The position numbers and the translations under genes were made by a program. 64,000 nucleotides of DNA from an uncultured Phycisphaerales bacterium (GTDB taxonomy: Bacteria; Planctomycetota; Phycisphaerae; Sedimentisphaerales; Anaerobacaceae), in the NCBI GenBank assembly GCA_903857265.1, contig CAIODZ010000022.1, positions 124,001 through 188,000 on the forward strand, in the 5' to 3' direction. Positions 9,606 through 23,612 of this stretch are shown here, one piece after another (position 1 is the first letter of the stretch; every line of letters begins with the position of its first letter). Below the pieces are notes generated by a model. It saw only the letters and a program-made list of their open reading frames with translations. It did no database searches and was not told the origin of the DNA.

Positions 9606-11462
9606 TTAGGTCTGGCGGGCAAAGCGGCGTCTGTCGGATTCTTTGAGCTGGCGTTTGCGCAGCCGAATCGTATTGGGGCAAACCTCTACCAGCTCATCTT
9701 CCTGGATATATTCCATCGCGACCTCAAGAGACATTATGCGTGCGGGTCTGATTTTGGCGGCTTCGTCCTTGCTGGTCGTACGCATGTTGGAAAGCTGCTT
9801 GAGCTTCGCGACGTTCACCGCTATGTCGTCGTCTTTGCAGTGTTCGCCGACAACCTGGCCATCATATACGACTTCGCCCGGCTCGACAAAAAACAGGCCG
9901 CGGTCATAAAGAGCATCGAGGGCATAGGCGGTAACGGGGCCGGTGGTGGTAGCAATCATAACACCCGCTTTTCGCTGTGGAATTGCGCCACGCATCGGCT
10001 CATATCTTTCGAAGGTATGGTGCATAACTGCCCTGCCCTGAGTGGCGTTCATCATTCGGGCGTGGAGGCCAAAGAGTCCGCGGGAAGGAATTAAAAATTC
10101 CATGTGAATAAAAGTGTTTGCGCCGCTTTTGGCGTCCATTTTAATCATTTCACTTCTTCGGTCGCCAACCAAACTCATAACCGCGCTCTGACAATCCGTA
10201 GGGCAATCAATCGCGAGCAATTCTATCGGCTCGTGGTCTATGCCGTTTATTTTCCTAATAATGACGCTGGGTTTTCCGACGCAGACCTCATAACCTTCGC
10301 GTCTCATATTTTCGAGGAGGATACCGAGATGCATAAGTCCCCTGCCTGATACGTTGAATTCTTCGGGCGTTTTGCCCGGCTCGACTCTCAGTGCAACGTT
10401 ATGCTGAAGCTCTTTTTCGAGGCGTTCGCCGATGTGCCTGCTGGTAACGTATTTGCCGTCCCTGCCGGCAAAAGGTCCGTCGTTGACGCGGAAGGTCATA
10501 GTCATCGTTGGCTCATCGACTGGAATAACCGGGAGCTGGGTGGGGTTATCGGGGCAGGCAATGGTGTCGCCGATACCAATAGGGTCAAGTCCTGAGACGG
10601 CGCAAATATCACCTGCCTGAACGCTTGAAACGACCTTGCGTGTAAGCCCCTGGAATTGATAAATCTGCATAATTTTCTGCTGAGTATGAACACCAGTAGT
10701 GTCAATTACGGTAACATTCTGGCCTTCACTGAGATTGCCCGCGAAAACTCTTCCGATGGCGATTTTGCCTACGTAATCTGAATACTCCTGATTTGTCACA
10801 AGCATTTGCAGCGGAGCATCGGGAATTGCCTCCGGCGGCGGGACGTATTTTATGATGGCATCGTAAACGGCCTGCATATTGTCGGTTTTAATTTTGAGAT
10901 CGTTTGACGCCCAACCCTGCCTGGCGGAGGCGTAAATAATGGGAAAATCCAGCGCTTTGTCACCGGCACCGAGCTGAACAAGCAAATCAAATACTTCATT
11001 GACGACATCGTCGGGGCGGCTATTTTCGCGGTCAACTTTATTGATAACCACTATTGGCCGGAGTTTATTTTCGAGCGCTTTGGTCAATACGAACCGCGTC
11101 TGAGGCATAGGACCTTCAAAGGCATCGACCAGAAGGAGGACGCCATCCGCCATTTTGAGGACCCGCTCGACCTCGCCGCCGAAATCGGCGTGGCCCGGGG
11201 TATCGATGATGTTAATTTTGTATTCGTCGTCCTGTGAATCGGTATAAAAAATAGAGCAATTTTTGCTGAGGATTGTAATGCCCCGTTCCTGTTCAAGGGG
11301 GTTTGAGTCCATAATGAGTTTGTTTTCGCCGCCCTGGAGCTTATCAAGCTCTTCTGCGCGGAACATCCCGGACTGGTAGAGAAGCTGGTCAACCAGGGTT
11401 GTTTTGCCGTGGTCAACGTGAGCAATTACAGCAACATTACGAATATAATCTGAATACATCAA
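9606..11462 (-). CDS. typA: Translational GTPase TypA/BipA
   Basis: [42 protein letters not shown]; full-length 618 aa. Confidence 0.97.
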   Translation of the reverse strand: MMYSDYIRNVAVIAHVDHGKTTLVDQLLYQSGMFRAEELDKLQGGENKLIMDSNPLEQERGITILSKNCSIFYTDSQDDEYKINIIDTPGHADFGGEVERVLKMADGVLLLVDAFEGPMPQTRFVLTKALENKLRPIVVINKVDRENSRPDDVVNEVFDLLVQLGAGDKALDFPIIYASARQGWASNDLKIKTDNMQAVYDAIIKYVPPPEAIPDAPLQMLVTNQEYSDYVGKIAIGRVFAGNLSEGQNVTVIDTTGVHTQQKIMQIYQFQGLTRKVVSSVQAGDICAVSGLDPIGIGDTIACPDNPTQLPVIPVDEPTMTMTFRVNDGPFAGRDGKYVTSRHIGERLEKELQHNVALRVEPGKTPEEFNVSGRGLMHLGILLENMRREGYEVCVGKPSVIIRKINGIDHEPIELLAIDCPTDCQSAVMSLVGDRRSEMIKMDAKSGANTFIHMEFLIPSRGLFGLHARMMNATQGRAVMHHTFERYEPMRGAIPQRKAGVMIATTTGPVTAYALDALYDRGLFFVEPGEVVYDGQVVGEHCKDDDIAVNVAKLKQLSNMRTTSKDEAAKIRPARIMSLEVAMEYIQEDELVEVCPNTIRLRKRQLKESDRRRFARQT

Positions 11463-11663
11463 AGACCCTTACAAGGAATAACAAGCATTCGAGGTTCGGC
11501 TTAGTCACTTTCGCGTGAGGAGGATAGTTTATACTATTTTTTGCCTGTGTCAATATAAAACTGCGTAAGAAGCCCGACGAAAGACAAATTTGCGTGATTT
11601 TCAACCATTTCGAGGGCGGCGATTGACAAACGCGGCAAAATTATCGATAATCCTGCCTAAATA

Positions 11664-11747
11664 GCCGAAGTGGCGGAACTGGCAGACGCGCAGGATTCAA
11701 AATCCTGTCCTGGCAACAGGGTGTGGGTTCAAGTCCCTCCTTCGGCA
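11664..11747 (+). tRNA. tRNA-Leu(CAA)
   Basis: Acceptor GCCGAAG/CTTCGGC, anticodon stem CAGGA/TCCTG with loop TTCAAAA, long variable arm, GGTTCAAGTCC T arm. Confidence 0.95.
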
Positions 11748-11751
11748 TTTT

Positions 11752-13470
11752 TTGTTGCTCGTATCTCAATATGGATTTTCACTTTCGTCCGCCGTAATGA
11801 TGGATTCAACTAAAACACGATTTACGACAAGTCCGTGGGTAAAGGCGCTTTTGATTTGCGCCGGATTTGCAGCATTATATCTGCTGATAGCGAGCAGCAG
11901 CACGCTTTGGGACCGAGATGAGCCGAGGTACGCGAGGGTAACAGCGGAGATGGTTGAGAGCGGCAATTATCTTGTGCCGACTTTTAACGGGGAGGTCTGG
12001 TTCGATAAGCCTATTCTGCTTTACTGGCTGATGTCTGTCCCGGTTAGATTGCTGGGGCCAAGCGAAATAGCGTGCAGATTCGCGGGGGTTATGGGGACTG
12101 CGGCAACTTTACTTTTGACGTTTTTTGTCGGGAAAAAACTTTTCGATGCAAAAGCGGGATTATGGGCCGAGGCGATTTTAGGCACGACGCTGCTGATGCT
12201 TTTTGTGGGAAGCTCAGCGCTGGTTGACGGCATAGCGATGCCGTTTATTATCGGGGCGATGGCGATTTTTGTCGGTCGGCTGGGGAAAAAAATACGGGTG
12301 TTTGACGCAGGAGCAATGGGAGTTTTGATTGGACTTGGGATGTTAGCAAAAGGGCCTTTAGGGTTGCTACCTGTGTTTGTGATAATTGTCGCGCTCTGGT
12401 TCGGGCGGGAGAATACCGGGAGTTTTATTCGCAATTTTCTATGGGTTTGTCTTGCGGTGGTTATCGCAGCAGGGATATTTTTGCTGTGGGCAATTCCGGC
12501 CAACAGGGCAACCGACGGGGAGCTATACCGGGTATTTTTCGGAAAACATATTGTCGGGCGTGCGCTTTCACCGATGGAAGGCCACGGAGGAAACTTCCTG
12601 TTATACCTGCCATATTACCCGGCGATTATGGTCGCGGGATTTTTCCCGTGGGTGATTTTTCTGCCCGGGGCATTTTCGGCAAGTTTGGGAAAAAGAATCG
12701 GGAACGCCGGGGCAAGAAATATTTTATTGAGCTGGATAATAGTAACGGTCGTCCTGATGACTATCGCGGCGACGAAGCTGCCGCATTATATATTGTTTGC
12801 GTGGCCCGCAATGGCGGTGATGACAGGAGCAACAATTGTCGCATCAGGACAAAACGTTTTAAATGAGCGTGACCGCAAATGGCTTCGAGGCGGCGTGTGG
12901 TTTTCGGGACCAGTGGGATTGGGCATCGCGGCGAGTTTAATCGGCATCGGGTATTTGACAAAAAGCGAAGGGCTTATAACGCCGGGGCTTATTTGCGGAG
13001 CAATTACGCTGGTGATGACAATAATCTGCTGTTATTTACAGGTACGGGAAAAATTCAAGGGCACGGCAAAAGCTATTCTCACAGGAACACTGATTCTCAT
13101 TATACCGGTATTATTCGTATTGCTGCCCGCGGTTGAGTCGATTAAAATCAGCCCTCTTATAGCAAAGGCAATCAGAGAAAAAACGAGCAAAGACGTGCCA
13201 GTTGCTATGTATAAATACGCTGAGCCAACGCTGAATTTTTATATTGGAAGAAAAATTACGCAACTGCGCAAAACAGACGACGTCGTTAACTGGCTTAAAG
13301 GTGCAGAAACCAGAGCGCTGATAATTCCGAGAAAGGACTTCGAGAGCATCAGGCAAAACGCAGGTGATATCACTTTTGAAGAGATAGCGTCAAAAAAAGG
13401 CATTAACTATTCCAAGGGCAGGGAAGTCGAGGTTATCGCATTATTAGTCAAGACACAAACCAGACAGTAA
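11752..13470 (+). CDS. ArnT/PMT-like integral-membrane glycosyltransferase
   Basis: 'SSSTLWDRDEPRYARVTAEMVESGNYLVPTFNGEVWFDKPILLYWL' is typical of ArnT-type GTs; many TM segments. The true start may be ATG 11797 or 11800. Confidence 0.85.
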   Translation: MLLVSQYGFSLSSAVMMDSTKTRFTTSPWVKALLICAGFAALYLLIASSSTLWDRDEPRYARVTAEMVESGNYLVPTFNGEVWFDKPILLYWLMSVPVRLLGPSEIACRFAGVMGTAATLLLTFFVGKKLFDAKAGLWAEAILGTTLLMLFVGSSALVDGIAMPFIIGAMAIFVGRLGKKIRVFDAGAMGVLIGLGMLAKGPLGLLPVFVIIVALWFGRENTGSFIRNFLWVCLAVVIAAGIFLLWAIPANRATDGELYRVFFGKHIVGRALSPMEGHGGNFLLYLPYYPAIMVAGFFPWVIFLPGAFSASLGKRIGNAGARNILLSWIIVTVVLMTIAATKLPHYILFAWPAMAVMTGATIVASGQNVLNERDRKWLRGGVWFSGPVGLGIAASLIGIGYLTKSEGLITPGLICGAITLVMTIICCYLQVREKFKGTAKAILTGTLILIIPVLFVLLPAVESIKISPLIAKAIREKTSKDVPVAMYKYAEPTLNFYIGRKITQLRKTDDVVNWLKGAETRALIIPRKDFESIRQNAGDITFEEIASKKGINYSKGREVEVIALLVKTQTRQ

Positions 13471-13514
13471 CCGCTGAGGCCCGGAAAACAAGCCGGGGGA
13501 CGGTTGTACTACTT

Positions 13515-14255
13515 TTGCTTGCAGGCCTTCTGTTGGCCGCGGCAACAGTTTGCTTTTTTGTTGTAGATGAGCGAGTGTTCTCATATCTTCGGGAAAATCC
13601 GCAGAAGTGGGACAGGGCCCTTTGGGTTCAGGCGCTAAAACAATTAGGAAGAGGTTACCCTTTAATCTGGCTTCTGCTGGCGTGGGTGTGGCTTACGGGA
13701 AAGCACAAGACGGTAATTGTGTGCCTTCTGTCGTTATTGATAACATTAGCCGCGCTAACGGTAATAAAAGAGACAGTCAGAAGACCCAGGCCAAGGGACG
13801 TTATAACCGCGGAAACAAAAGTAGGGGACAAGAAAGCTATTTTTAAAAGCTGGTCGTTTCCATCCGGTGACGTAGCGAGCGTATTCGCAGCAGGAGCGGT
13901 CCTGGTGTTTGCGATGCCCTGGCCGGCCACGATTGTTTTCGTCGCTTGCTGCTGCGGGGTCGCTATTTTACGAGTTGTTGTGCTCGCGCACTATCCTTCA
14001 GACGCACTGGGAGGGGCAGCAACCGGAATTTTATGCGGGTGGGCGGCAATTTGTATAAGAAACCGATACCCCGGAATTGAAAACATTTTCAAGGGACGGG
14101 AGAGGATGCTTTCTTTAATAGGGGTCATTCTTATCCCGATATTAATATGGCGTTTACAAGGCCTTGATAAGCTGATTATACTGCTGGAGTTTTACGCGCC
14201 CATCGCGTTAATTATCGCCGTTGTTGACCGGCGGGGACAGTTAAATAAAATTTAA
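13515..14255 (+). CDS. PAP2-superfamily membrane phosphatase
   Basis: KETVRRPRPRD...SFPSGDVAS...AHYPSDALGGAATG motifs. Confidence 0.9.
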   Translation: MLAGLLLAAATVCFFVVDERVFSYLRENPQKWDRALWVQALKQLGRGYPLIWLLLAWVWLTGKHKTVIVCLLSLLITLAALTVIKETVRRPRPRDVITAETKVGDKKAIFKSWSFPSGDVASVFAAGAVLVFAMPWPATIVFVACCCGVAILRVVVLAHYPSDALGGAATGILCGWAAICIRNRYPGIENIFKGRERMLSLIGVILIPILIWRLQGLDKLIILLEFYAPIALIIAVVDRRGQLNKI

Positions 14256-14300
14256 GCAGAAGTAAATAAACGCGCACAGTAAAAATCCCGATAGCCGTCT

Positions 14301-15458
14301 CTATTTTTTTATGAATGGTGACAACTCTCTCAGACGAGCGATTATCGGCGGTATTTTTTCGACGGTGAAATCTACTTCTTCCTCAGTATTGTATCGGCTT
14401 AAGCTGAAACGGATTGAGCCGTGGGCCGCGGTAAAGGGAACGCCCATAGCACGAAGGACGTGAGATGGTTCGAGCGAGCCGGAAGTGCAGGCGGAGCCGC
14501 TGGAAGCGCAGATGCCGAACCTGTCGAGCATAAGCAGGATTGATTCCCCCTCGATAAATTCAAAGCTGATGTTACTGGTATTGGGCAAACGGCTTTCGGT
14601 ATCACCGTTGACCATACAGTCGGGACATTTTGCGAGAATGCCTTTTTCGAGCTTGTCGCGAAGGGACTTGACCTTTTTATTTTCCTGGTCGAAATTCCGC
14701 ATCGCCAGTTCGCAGGCCCTGCCGAGACCTATTATGCCGGGGACGTTCTCAGTGCCCGCCCGGCGGCCTCCTTCCTGATGGCCACCAAGCATAAAAGGAG
14801 CGAGACGAGTGCCCTTGCGGACATACAGAATGCCGACGCCTTTGGGGGCGTGTAGCTTGTGACCCGATAAGCTGAGCAAATCGATATTGCTTTTAGAAAG
14901 ATTGATTGGGATTTTGCCGACGGCCTGGACGGCGTCGGTATGAAAAATGACACCTTTACTTTTCACTATCTCGGCGATTTTCTCGACGGGGAATACCACG
15001 CCTGTTTCGTTATTGGCGAACATAATCGTTACGATTGCTGTGTTATCGTCGAGATGTGATTTCAACTCCGACAAATCGAGCCGGCCTTTTTTATCGACAG
15101 ATAATTCGACAACGGTGTAACCCTGGTTTTCGAGGTCACGGCAGACCGACAAGACGGCCGGGTGTTCGACGCGAGTCGTAATCACCTTTCGCTTGTCGGG
15201 ATGAGCAGCGAGCGTGCCTTTTATGGCGGTGTTGTCGCTTTCGGTGCCGCAGCCGGTGAAAATGATTTCGCCAGGGTCGCAACCGAGGAGAGCAGCAGTT
15301 TTTTCGCGTGCCTCTCGGATTTTGATGCCAATCTGGCCGCCGAAGGTGTGCATACTCGAAGGGTTGCCATAGAGGTCGCAGAAATACGGTTTGATTTCTT
15401 CGAGGACCTCATCAGCAACTTTTGTGGTGGCGTTGTTGTCGAAGTATATTGTTTTCAT
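14301..15458 (-). CDS. nifS: Cysteine desulfurase NifS/IscS family
   Basis: MKTIYFDNNATTKVADEVLEEIKPYF, SGHKLHAPKGVGILYVRKG, CASSGSACTSG. Confidence 0.95.
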   Translation of the reverse strand: MKTIYFDNNATTKVADEVLEEIKPYFCDLYGNPSSMHTFGGQIGIKIREAREKTAALLGCDPGEIIFTGCGTESDNTAIKGTLAAHPDKRKVITTRVEHPAVLSVCRDLENQGYTVVELSVDKKGRLDLSELKSHLDDNTAIVTIMFANNETGVVFPVEKIAEIVKSKGVIFHTDAVQAVGKIPINLSKSNIDLLSLSGHKLHAPKGVGILYVRKGTRLAPFMLGGHQEGGRRAGTENVPGIIGLGRACELAMRNFDQENKKVKSLRDKLEKGILAKCPDCMVNGDTESRLPNTSNISFEFIEGESILLMLDRFGICASSGSACTSGSLEPSHVLRAMGVPFTAAHGSIRFSLSRYNTEEEVDFTVEKIPPIIARLRELSPFIKK

Positions 15459-15461
15459 TTT

Positions 15462-16334
15462 CTATTTCCCTTGTTCGTCTGCCAAATCTTTTGCTTCCTC
15501 AACATAGATTTCAGGGCTTACAAACTCTCTTATTTTGGCCTCAACGAGGTCCTTCATCGTTATATTCGCCAGGGCGCATTGTGCGCACATACCGCGAAGA
15601 GCGACAATAACCTTGTTGCCGTCAACGTCTATCAGGTCGATATTTCCGCCATCAGCTCGCAGTGCAGGGCGAATCTGTTCATTGATTGTCTGCTGAATGA
15701 GTTGGATTTTTTGGATGTTGGTCAGCTTCTGGCCTTTTACAGGAGCGGGCACGGTTTTTTGTTTTGCTCTTTCGCCCTTGATGCGTTCGATGATTTTCTC
15801 GATTTCTCCTTTGCAGCCGCCGCAGCCGCCCCCTGCTTTACAGTAATTGGTAACCTGCTCGACGGTATCGAGGTTGTTTTCATGTATGACTCTTTCGATT
15901 TCTTTTTCGGTAACGCCGAAGCAATTGCAAACGACTTTGCCTTCAAGCACATGTTTCTTTTTGCTGCCGCCTTTGTAATTTTCTATTGCCGCTTCAAGGG
16001 CTTCTCTGCCCATAACCGAACAGTGCATTTTTTGTTCCGGAAGACCGCCGAGATAATCGGCGATATCTTTATTTGTAACTTTGGCGGCCTCTTCAAGTGG
16101 CATTCCTTTGATTATCTCGGTCAAGGCGGAAGAGCTGGCGATTGCGCTGGCACAGCCGAAGGTTTTGAATTTGGCGTCTTTTATTCTGCCTTTTTCGTCG
16201 AGTTTGAAAGTCAGTTTCAGCGCATCACCGCACGCAAGCGAACCTACTTCGCCGACGCCGTCGGGATCGGGTATCTCGCCTACGTTTCGCGGATTAAAAA
16301 AGTGTTCTCTAACCTTATCCGTATATTCCCACAT
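15462..16334 (-). CDS. nifU: NifU Fe-S cluster scaffold (IscU + BFD-like [2Fe-2S] + Nfu domains)
   Basis: N-terminal MWEYTDKVREHFFNPRNVGEI; central VCNCFGVTE...CKAGGGCGGC; C-terminal LRADGGNIDLIDVDGN...GMCAQC. Confidence 0.95.
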   Translation of the reverse strand: MWEYTDKVREHFFNPRNVGEIPDPDGVGEVGSLACGDALKLTFKLDEKGRIKDAKFKTFGCASAIASSSALTEIIKGMPLEEAAKVTNKDIADYLGGLPEQKMHCSVMGREALEAAIENYKGGSKKKHVLEGKVVCNCFGVTEKEIERVIHENNLDTVEQVTNYCKAGGGCGGCKGEIEKIIERIKGERAKQKTVPAPVKGQKLTNIQKIQLIQQTINEQIRPALRADGGNIDLIDVDGNKVIVALRGMCAQCALANITMKDLVEAKIREFVSPEIYVEEAKDLADEQGK

Positions 16335-16340
16335 AATTTT

Positions 16341-17633
<1,293 letters not shown>

Positions 17634-17644
17634 TTATGACCTTT

Positions 17645-18562
17645 CTATTTGGCGGGTAAAATCGCGACCATTTTTTCGAGCGCGTTTTTAGCCCTTGCCG
17701 CAATATCCGCCGGCACTGTGATTTTATAATGCATATCTTCAAGAGACCAGAGCACCTTATCGAGGGTTATGCGTTTCATATTCGGGCAAATCGCCCGAGT
17801 AGTCGCCGGGTAAAATTCCTTGCCTGGGTTCTCTTTTTTCAGCGTATGAATTATTCCTGCTTCAGTAGCAATAATAAATCGTTTGGCGTCGCTTTGCTTG
17901 GCGAATTTGAGCATCTGGCCCGTGCTGAGGAGCTTATCGCTTACGGCCTTTACCGGCTCTGTGCATTCCGGATGCGCCATAACAATAGCGTCGGGATGAG
18001 CGTCCCTGGCTTTTTTTATGTCGTCTTCGGTAATAAACGCGTGCGTCGGGCAATATCCGGGCCACAAAATCATTTCACGGCCTGTCTTTTCAATCACAAA
18101 CCGCCCCAAATGCTGGTCGGGAACAAAAATTATTTTGCTGTTTTTAGGCAGCGACTCGACCACTTCGACGGCGTTCGCGCTTGTGCAGCAATAATCGCTT
18201 TCGGCTTTCACTTCCGCGGAGCTGTTCACGTAGCAGACCACCAAAGCGCCGGGGTTTTTGCGTTTCAATTCTCTTAACTGCTCTCCTGTCATCATATCCG
18301 CCATGGGGCAGCCAGCGTTTTTATCCGGCAAAAGGACGGTTTTGCCGGGCGACAAAATCGCGGCGGTTTCCGCCATAAATTTGACGCCGCAGAAAACTAT
18401 AACGTCGGCATCCGTCGCGGCCGCTTTGACACTCAGCGCAAGCGAATCGCCCGTGAAATCCGCGATATCCTGGATTTCGCCGGGCTGGTAATTATGCGCA
18501 AGTATGACGGCGTTGCGCTCGGCCTTCAATTGCCCGATTTTTTCAATCAACCGTTCGTTCAT
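17645..18562 (-). CDS. nadA: Quinolinate synthase A
   Basis: [27 protein letters not shown]; conserved cysteines in [11 protein letters not shown] and PEC; 305 aa. Confidence 0.95.
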   Translation of the reverse strand: MNERLIEKIGQLKAERNAVILAHNYQPGEIQDIADFTGDSLALSVKAAATDADVIVFCGVKFMAETAAILSPGKTVLLPDKNAGCPMADMMTGEQLRELKRKNPGALVVCYVNSSAEVKAESDYCCTSANAVEVVESLPKNSKIIFVPDQHLGRFVIEKTGREMILWPGYCPTHAFITEDDIKKARDAHPDAIVMAHPECTEPVKAVSDKLLSTGQMLKFAKQSDAKRFIIATEAGIIHTLKKENPGKEFYPATTRAICPNMKRITLDKVLWSLEDMHYKITVPADIAARAKNALEKMVAILPAK

Positions 18563-19506
18563 TTTTTCGTTTTTCTTTTGCCGCTCTTTTTGGCGGAATG
18601 TTTTTTATATACAAGCTCGGCGTTGGGGGTTGTAACGGTAACACCCGGCGGAACGGAGTCCTTAATCCAGACGTTTCCGCCGACAACAGCGCCTTTACCT
18701 ATTGTTATATCGCCCAAGATTGTCGCTTCCGCGTAAATCGTTACATTATCTTCAATTGTCGGGTGGCGTTTGCCTCCCTTAATAATCCTGCCTTTCTCAT
18801 CTTTCTGGAAACTTAACGCTCCGAGCGTCGTGCCCTGGTAGATTTTCACGTTATCGCCAATAATGCTCGTCTCGCCAATCACGACGCCCGTGCCGTGGTC
18901 GATAAAGAAGTTTTTGCCGATTGTTGCGCCTGGGTGAATATCGATACCCGTCCTTGTATGTGCGCACTCGGTCATAATTCGCGGAATCAGCGGCACTTCT
19001 TTTATGAACAGCTCATGGGCAATGCGATATATGGCTATCGCTATTATGCAGGGATAACTTATGACAATCTCTTCAGGAGATTTCGCAGCCGGGTCGCCGT
19101 CATAGGCGGCCTTGACGTCGCCTTTGAGCATTTCCCGAATATGAGGCAGTTGGGTCAGGAGATGAATAGTAGCGTCTTCGGCCATTTTATGACAGCCGCC
19201 AGTCGTGCAATTTTCCATCCGGCAACGATATTTGAGCGCCCGTTCTATCTGGGTGGAAAGCTCAGTGTAAATGTGGCAAAGGACGTCTATCACGACAAAA
19301 TTGACGTTCGATTTTGTTACAACCCTTTTGCCGGTAAAACCGGGGAAAAGAACCTCGAAAATCATATCAAGCACTTCGAGGATTTTGTCTCGCACAGGCA
19401 AATTCGTCGCGTCGATAAAATTTATCCCCAAATCGCCCTGATAGGTTCCGACGATTTCAGCGACTAATTGCTCAAGCTTTTTGTCTGTCAAATCAGCTTT
19501 GGCCAT
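18559..19506 (-). CDS. cysE: Serine O-acetyltransferase (CysE/EpsC type)
   Basis: [50 protein letters not shown] hexapeptide repeats. Confidence 0.93.
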   Translation of the reverse strand: MAKADLTDKKLEQLVAEIVGTYQGDLGINFIDATNLPVRDKILEVLDMIFEVLFPGFTGKRVVTKSNVNFVVIDVLCHIYTELSTQIERALKYRCRMENCTTGGCHKMAEDATIHLLTQLPHIREMLKGDVKAAYDGDPAAKSPEEIVISYPCIIAIAIYRIAHELFIKEVPLIPRIMTECAHTRTGIDIHPGATIGKNFFIDHGTGVVIGETSIIGDNVKIYQGTTLGALSFQKDEKGRIIKGGKRHPTIEDNVTIYAEATILGDITIGKGAVVGGNVWIKDSVPPGVTVTTPNAELVYKKHSAKKSGKRKTKK

Positions 19507-19542
19507 ATTAAAGAATCCTCTCCTGCAACCACCACGCGGTTT

Positions 19543-20484
19543 CTATGTGACGGTGGCAAACATTTCAGTAGATATATAACGCTCGCCGGTATCGGGCAGA
19601 ATCACGACTATCGTTTTGCCCTGGTTTTCGGGACGCTGCGAGACCTGTATCGCAGCCCACACCGCCGCGCCGCAACTTATTCCGGCCAGTATTCCTTCTT
19701 TGGATGCCAGTTGACGAGCGGTCTCCATCGCATCCTGGTTTGTAACCTGAATTATTTCATCGATTATCTCACGGTTTAGCACATCCGGAACAAAACCGGC
19801 GCCGATACCCTGAATTTTATGTGGGCCTGGTTTGCCGCCTGAAAGAACTGCCGAATCTTTCGGCTCAACTGCAATGACTTTGAGATTATTGTTTCGGTTT
19901 TTCAACACCTCGCCGCAGCCGGTAATCGTTCCACCTGTACCGACGCCGCAGACAAAAAAATCGACTTTACCATCGGTATCCGCCCATATTTCCTCGGCTG
20001 TTGTTTCACGGTGAACCTGCGGATTGGCAGGATTATTGAACTGCTGAGGCATAAAAGCATTTGGTGTTTCTGCAAGCAGCTTTTCAGCTCTTTTAACAGC
20101 CCCGGTCATTCCTTCAGCAGCGGGGGTGAGAACAATTTTAGCTCCGAACATAGCAAGTATTTTGCGCCTTTCTATGCTCATAGATTCGGGCATAGTCAGA
20201 GTCAGATGATACCCCCTTGCCGCACAGACAAAGGCGAGACCTATACCCGTGTTGCCGCTTGTCGGCTCGATGATTACTGTGTCCGGCTTTATCAATCCCT
20301 TCTTTTCAGCGTCCTCAATCATTGAGAACGCAATCCTGTCCTTAACACTGCCGCAGGGATTCCTGGACTCGAGTTTTGCAAGTATAGCCGCCCCGCCCGG
20401 ACTCAATTTGTTAATCCGGACAAGAGGCGTAAAACCAATCGAAGCGGTTATATCATCAAATATCGCGCTCATAGCAATTTCCAA
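19543..20484 (-). CDS. cysK: Cysteine synthase A, copy 1
   Basis: [16 protein letters not shown]...[19 protein letters not shown]...[13 protein letters not shown]. Confidence 0.95.
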   Translation of the reverse strand: MEIAMSAIFDDITASIGFTPLVRINKLSPGGAAILAKLESRNPCGSVKDRIAFSMIEDAEKKGLIKPDTVIIEPTSGNTGIGLAFVCAARGYHLTLTMPESMSIERRKILAMFGAKIVLTPAAEGMTGAVKRAEKLLAETPNAFMPQQFNNPANPQVHRETTAEEIWADTDGKVDFFVCGVGTGGTITGCGEVLKNRNNNLKVIAVEPKDSAVLSGGKPGPHKIQGIGAGFVPDVLNREIIDEIIQVTNQDAMETARQLASKEGILAGISCGAAVWAAIQVSQRPENQGKTIVVILPDTGERYISTEMFATVT

Positions 20485-20486
20485 TC

Positions 20487-20918
20487 CTATATCTGGTAAT
20501 CCGACTTGTTGTCTTTCGCCTTTTCAATTACGTCTTTAAGGGTCGTTGCCTGTAAAACATTTCTTACTACTCGCTGAATCTCGGCCCATATTTGCCTCGC
20601 CACACAATTTCCTGACCTATTACAGTATTTATCATTGGCTACACATTCGACAGTCACAACCGGCCCCTCAAAGACATCGAAAACATCGCTTAGTTTAATC
20701 TTTTCCGGCGGATTAGCCAGAATATATCCCCCCTTTGCGCCGCGCTGACTTCGTATAAGGCCCGCCGATTTAAGGGCAGCCATAATTTGCTCAAGGTATT
20801 TAACTGAAATATCCTGGTTTTTGGCAATTACCCTTGTCTGGAGAGGCCCTTTGCCGAAGTTTTCCGCCAACTCCAAAACCGCCCGCATCGCATATCTTGT
20901 TCTTGTCGATAGTTTCAT
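20487..20918 (-). CDS. Rrf2-family transcriptional regulator (IscR/CymR-like) with a Cys cluster
   Basis: [79 protein letters not shown] (CX6CX5C). Start revised from 20996. Confidence 0.93.
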   Translation of the reverse strand: MKLSTRTRYAMRAVLELAENFGKGPLQTRVIAKNQDISVKYLEQIMAALKSAGLIRSQRGAKGGYILANPPEKIKLSDVFDVFEGPVVTVECVANDKYCNRSGNCVARQIWAEIQRVVRNVLQATTLKDVIEKAKDNKSDYQI

Positions 20919-20928
20919 GGTCAATTCT

Positions 20929-20965
20929 CCATTATTCCTACTGCACTGGTAGTATATTATACGAA
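20929..20965 (-). promoter_or_regulatory. Putative promoter/operator of the rrf2 gene
   Basis: Minus-strand TATAAT (plus 20956-20961) followed by CTACCAGTGCAGTAG (CTAC/GTAG dyad) and the shared word TAGGAATA. Confidence 0.5.
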
Positions 20966-21015
20966 CAAACCCCACACTGGCATTAAAAAATAACAAAATT
21001 TTTTAAAAAAAGTGT

Positions 21016-21070
21016 TTGACACTGACTTTTCAATATGCTACTATTCCTATTATATGAGTAGGCATAGTAG
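21016..21070 (+). promoter_or_regulatory. Sigma70-type promoter with an overlapping inverted-repeat operator for the DUF2292-DUF3034-metY-cysK unit
   Basis: TTGACA (21016-21021), 17-bp spacer, TACTAT (21039-21044); arms CTACTATTCCTA (21038-21049) and TAGGCATAGTAG (21059-21070), 11/12 complementary. Confidence 0.75.
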
Positions 21071-21109
21071 GATATGCTTATATAGGACATAGGTTCAGAA
21101 AGGCAATAT

Positions 21110-21304
21110 ATGGGCTTGAAACAAGACACCAATGAACCCGCGACAAATGACGCCATCATCCGGGATATCCGAAACGCGATTATCGGTCTTGATTATGGAA
21201 CCGTAACGATAAAGGTGCATAACTCAAAAATAACACAAATCGAGATAACCCAGAAGAGACGCTACGATGACAGCGGCTTAGTTGAGAAAGGAGGTGGCAT
21301 TTAG
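21110..21304 (+). CDS. DUF2292 (YezD-family) small protein
   Basis: IIRDIRNAIIGLDYGTVTIKVHNSKITQIEITQKRRYD fits the YezD/DUF2292 pattern; 64 aa. Confidence 0.75.
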   Translation: MGLKQDTNEPATNDAIIRDIRNAIIGLDYGTVTIKVHNSKITQIEITQKRRYDDSGLVEKGGGI

Positions 21305-21322
21305 CACAAGTAGTGTTTTTGG

Positions 21323-21419
21323 GCCAAGCGGTCAGACCGCGTTGGCTGAAGTAGCATAACGGTTGGTTAAAAAACTAAAACTATTTGCAGGAACAACCAG
21401 TCATCTGGAAACCCCCTGC
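21323..21419 (+). promoter_or_regulatory. Structured leader/intergenic RNA upstream of the DUF3034-like gene
   Basis: Hairpin GCCAAGCGGT-CAG-ACCGC(G)TTGGC (21323-21346), then nested stems GCAGG/CCTGC and CCAG-TCAT-CTGG (21387-21419). No T-tract follows the first hairpin. Confidence 0.5.
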
Positions 21420-21441
21420 CAGACAGTAAGGAGATTTTCAG

Positions 21442-23591
<2,150 letters not shown>

Positions 23592-23612
23592 ACATAAGTA
23601 AGGAGAAATAAA

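Noticed and set aside
21305-21441. SAM-I riboswitch / simple terminator upstream of the DUF3034-like gene
   Set aside because: No SAM-I consensus words and no T-tract after the hairpins; retained only as an unassigned structured leader.
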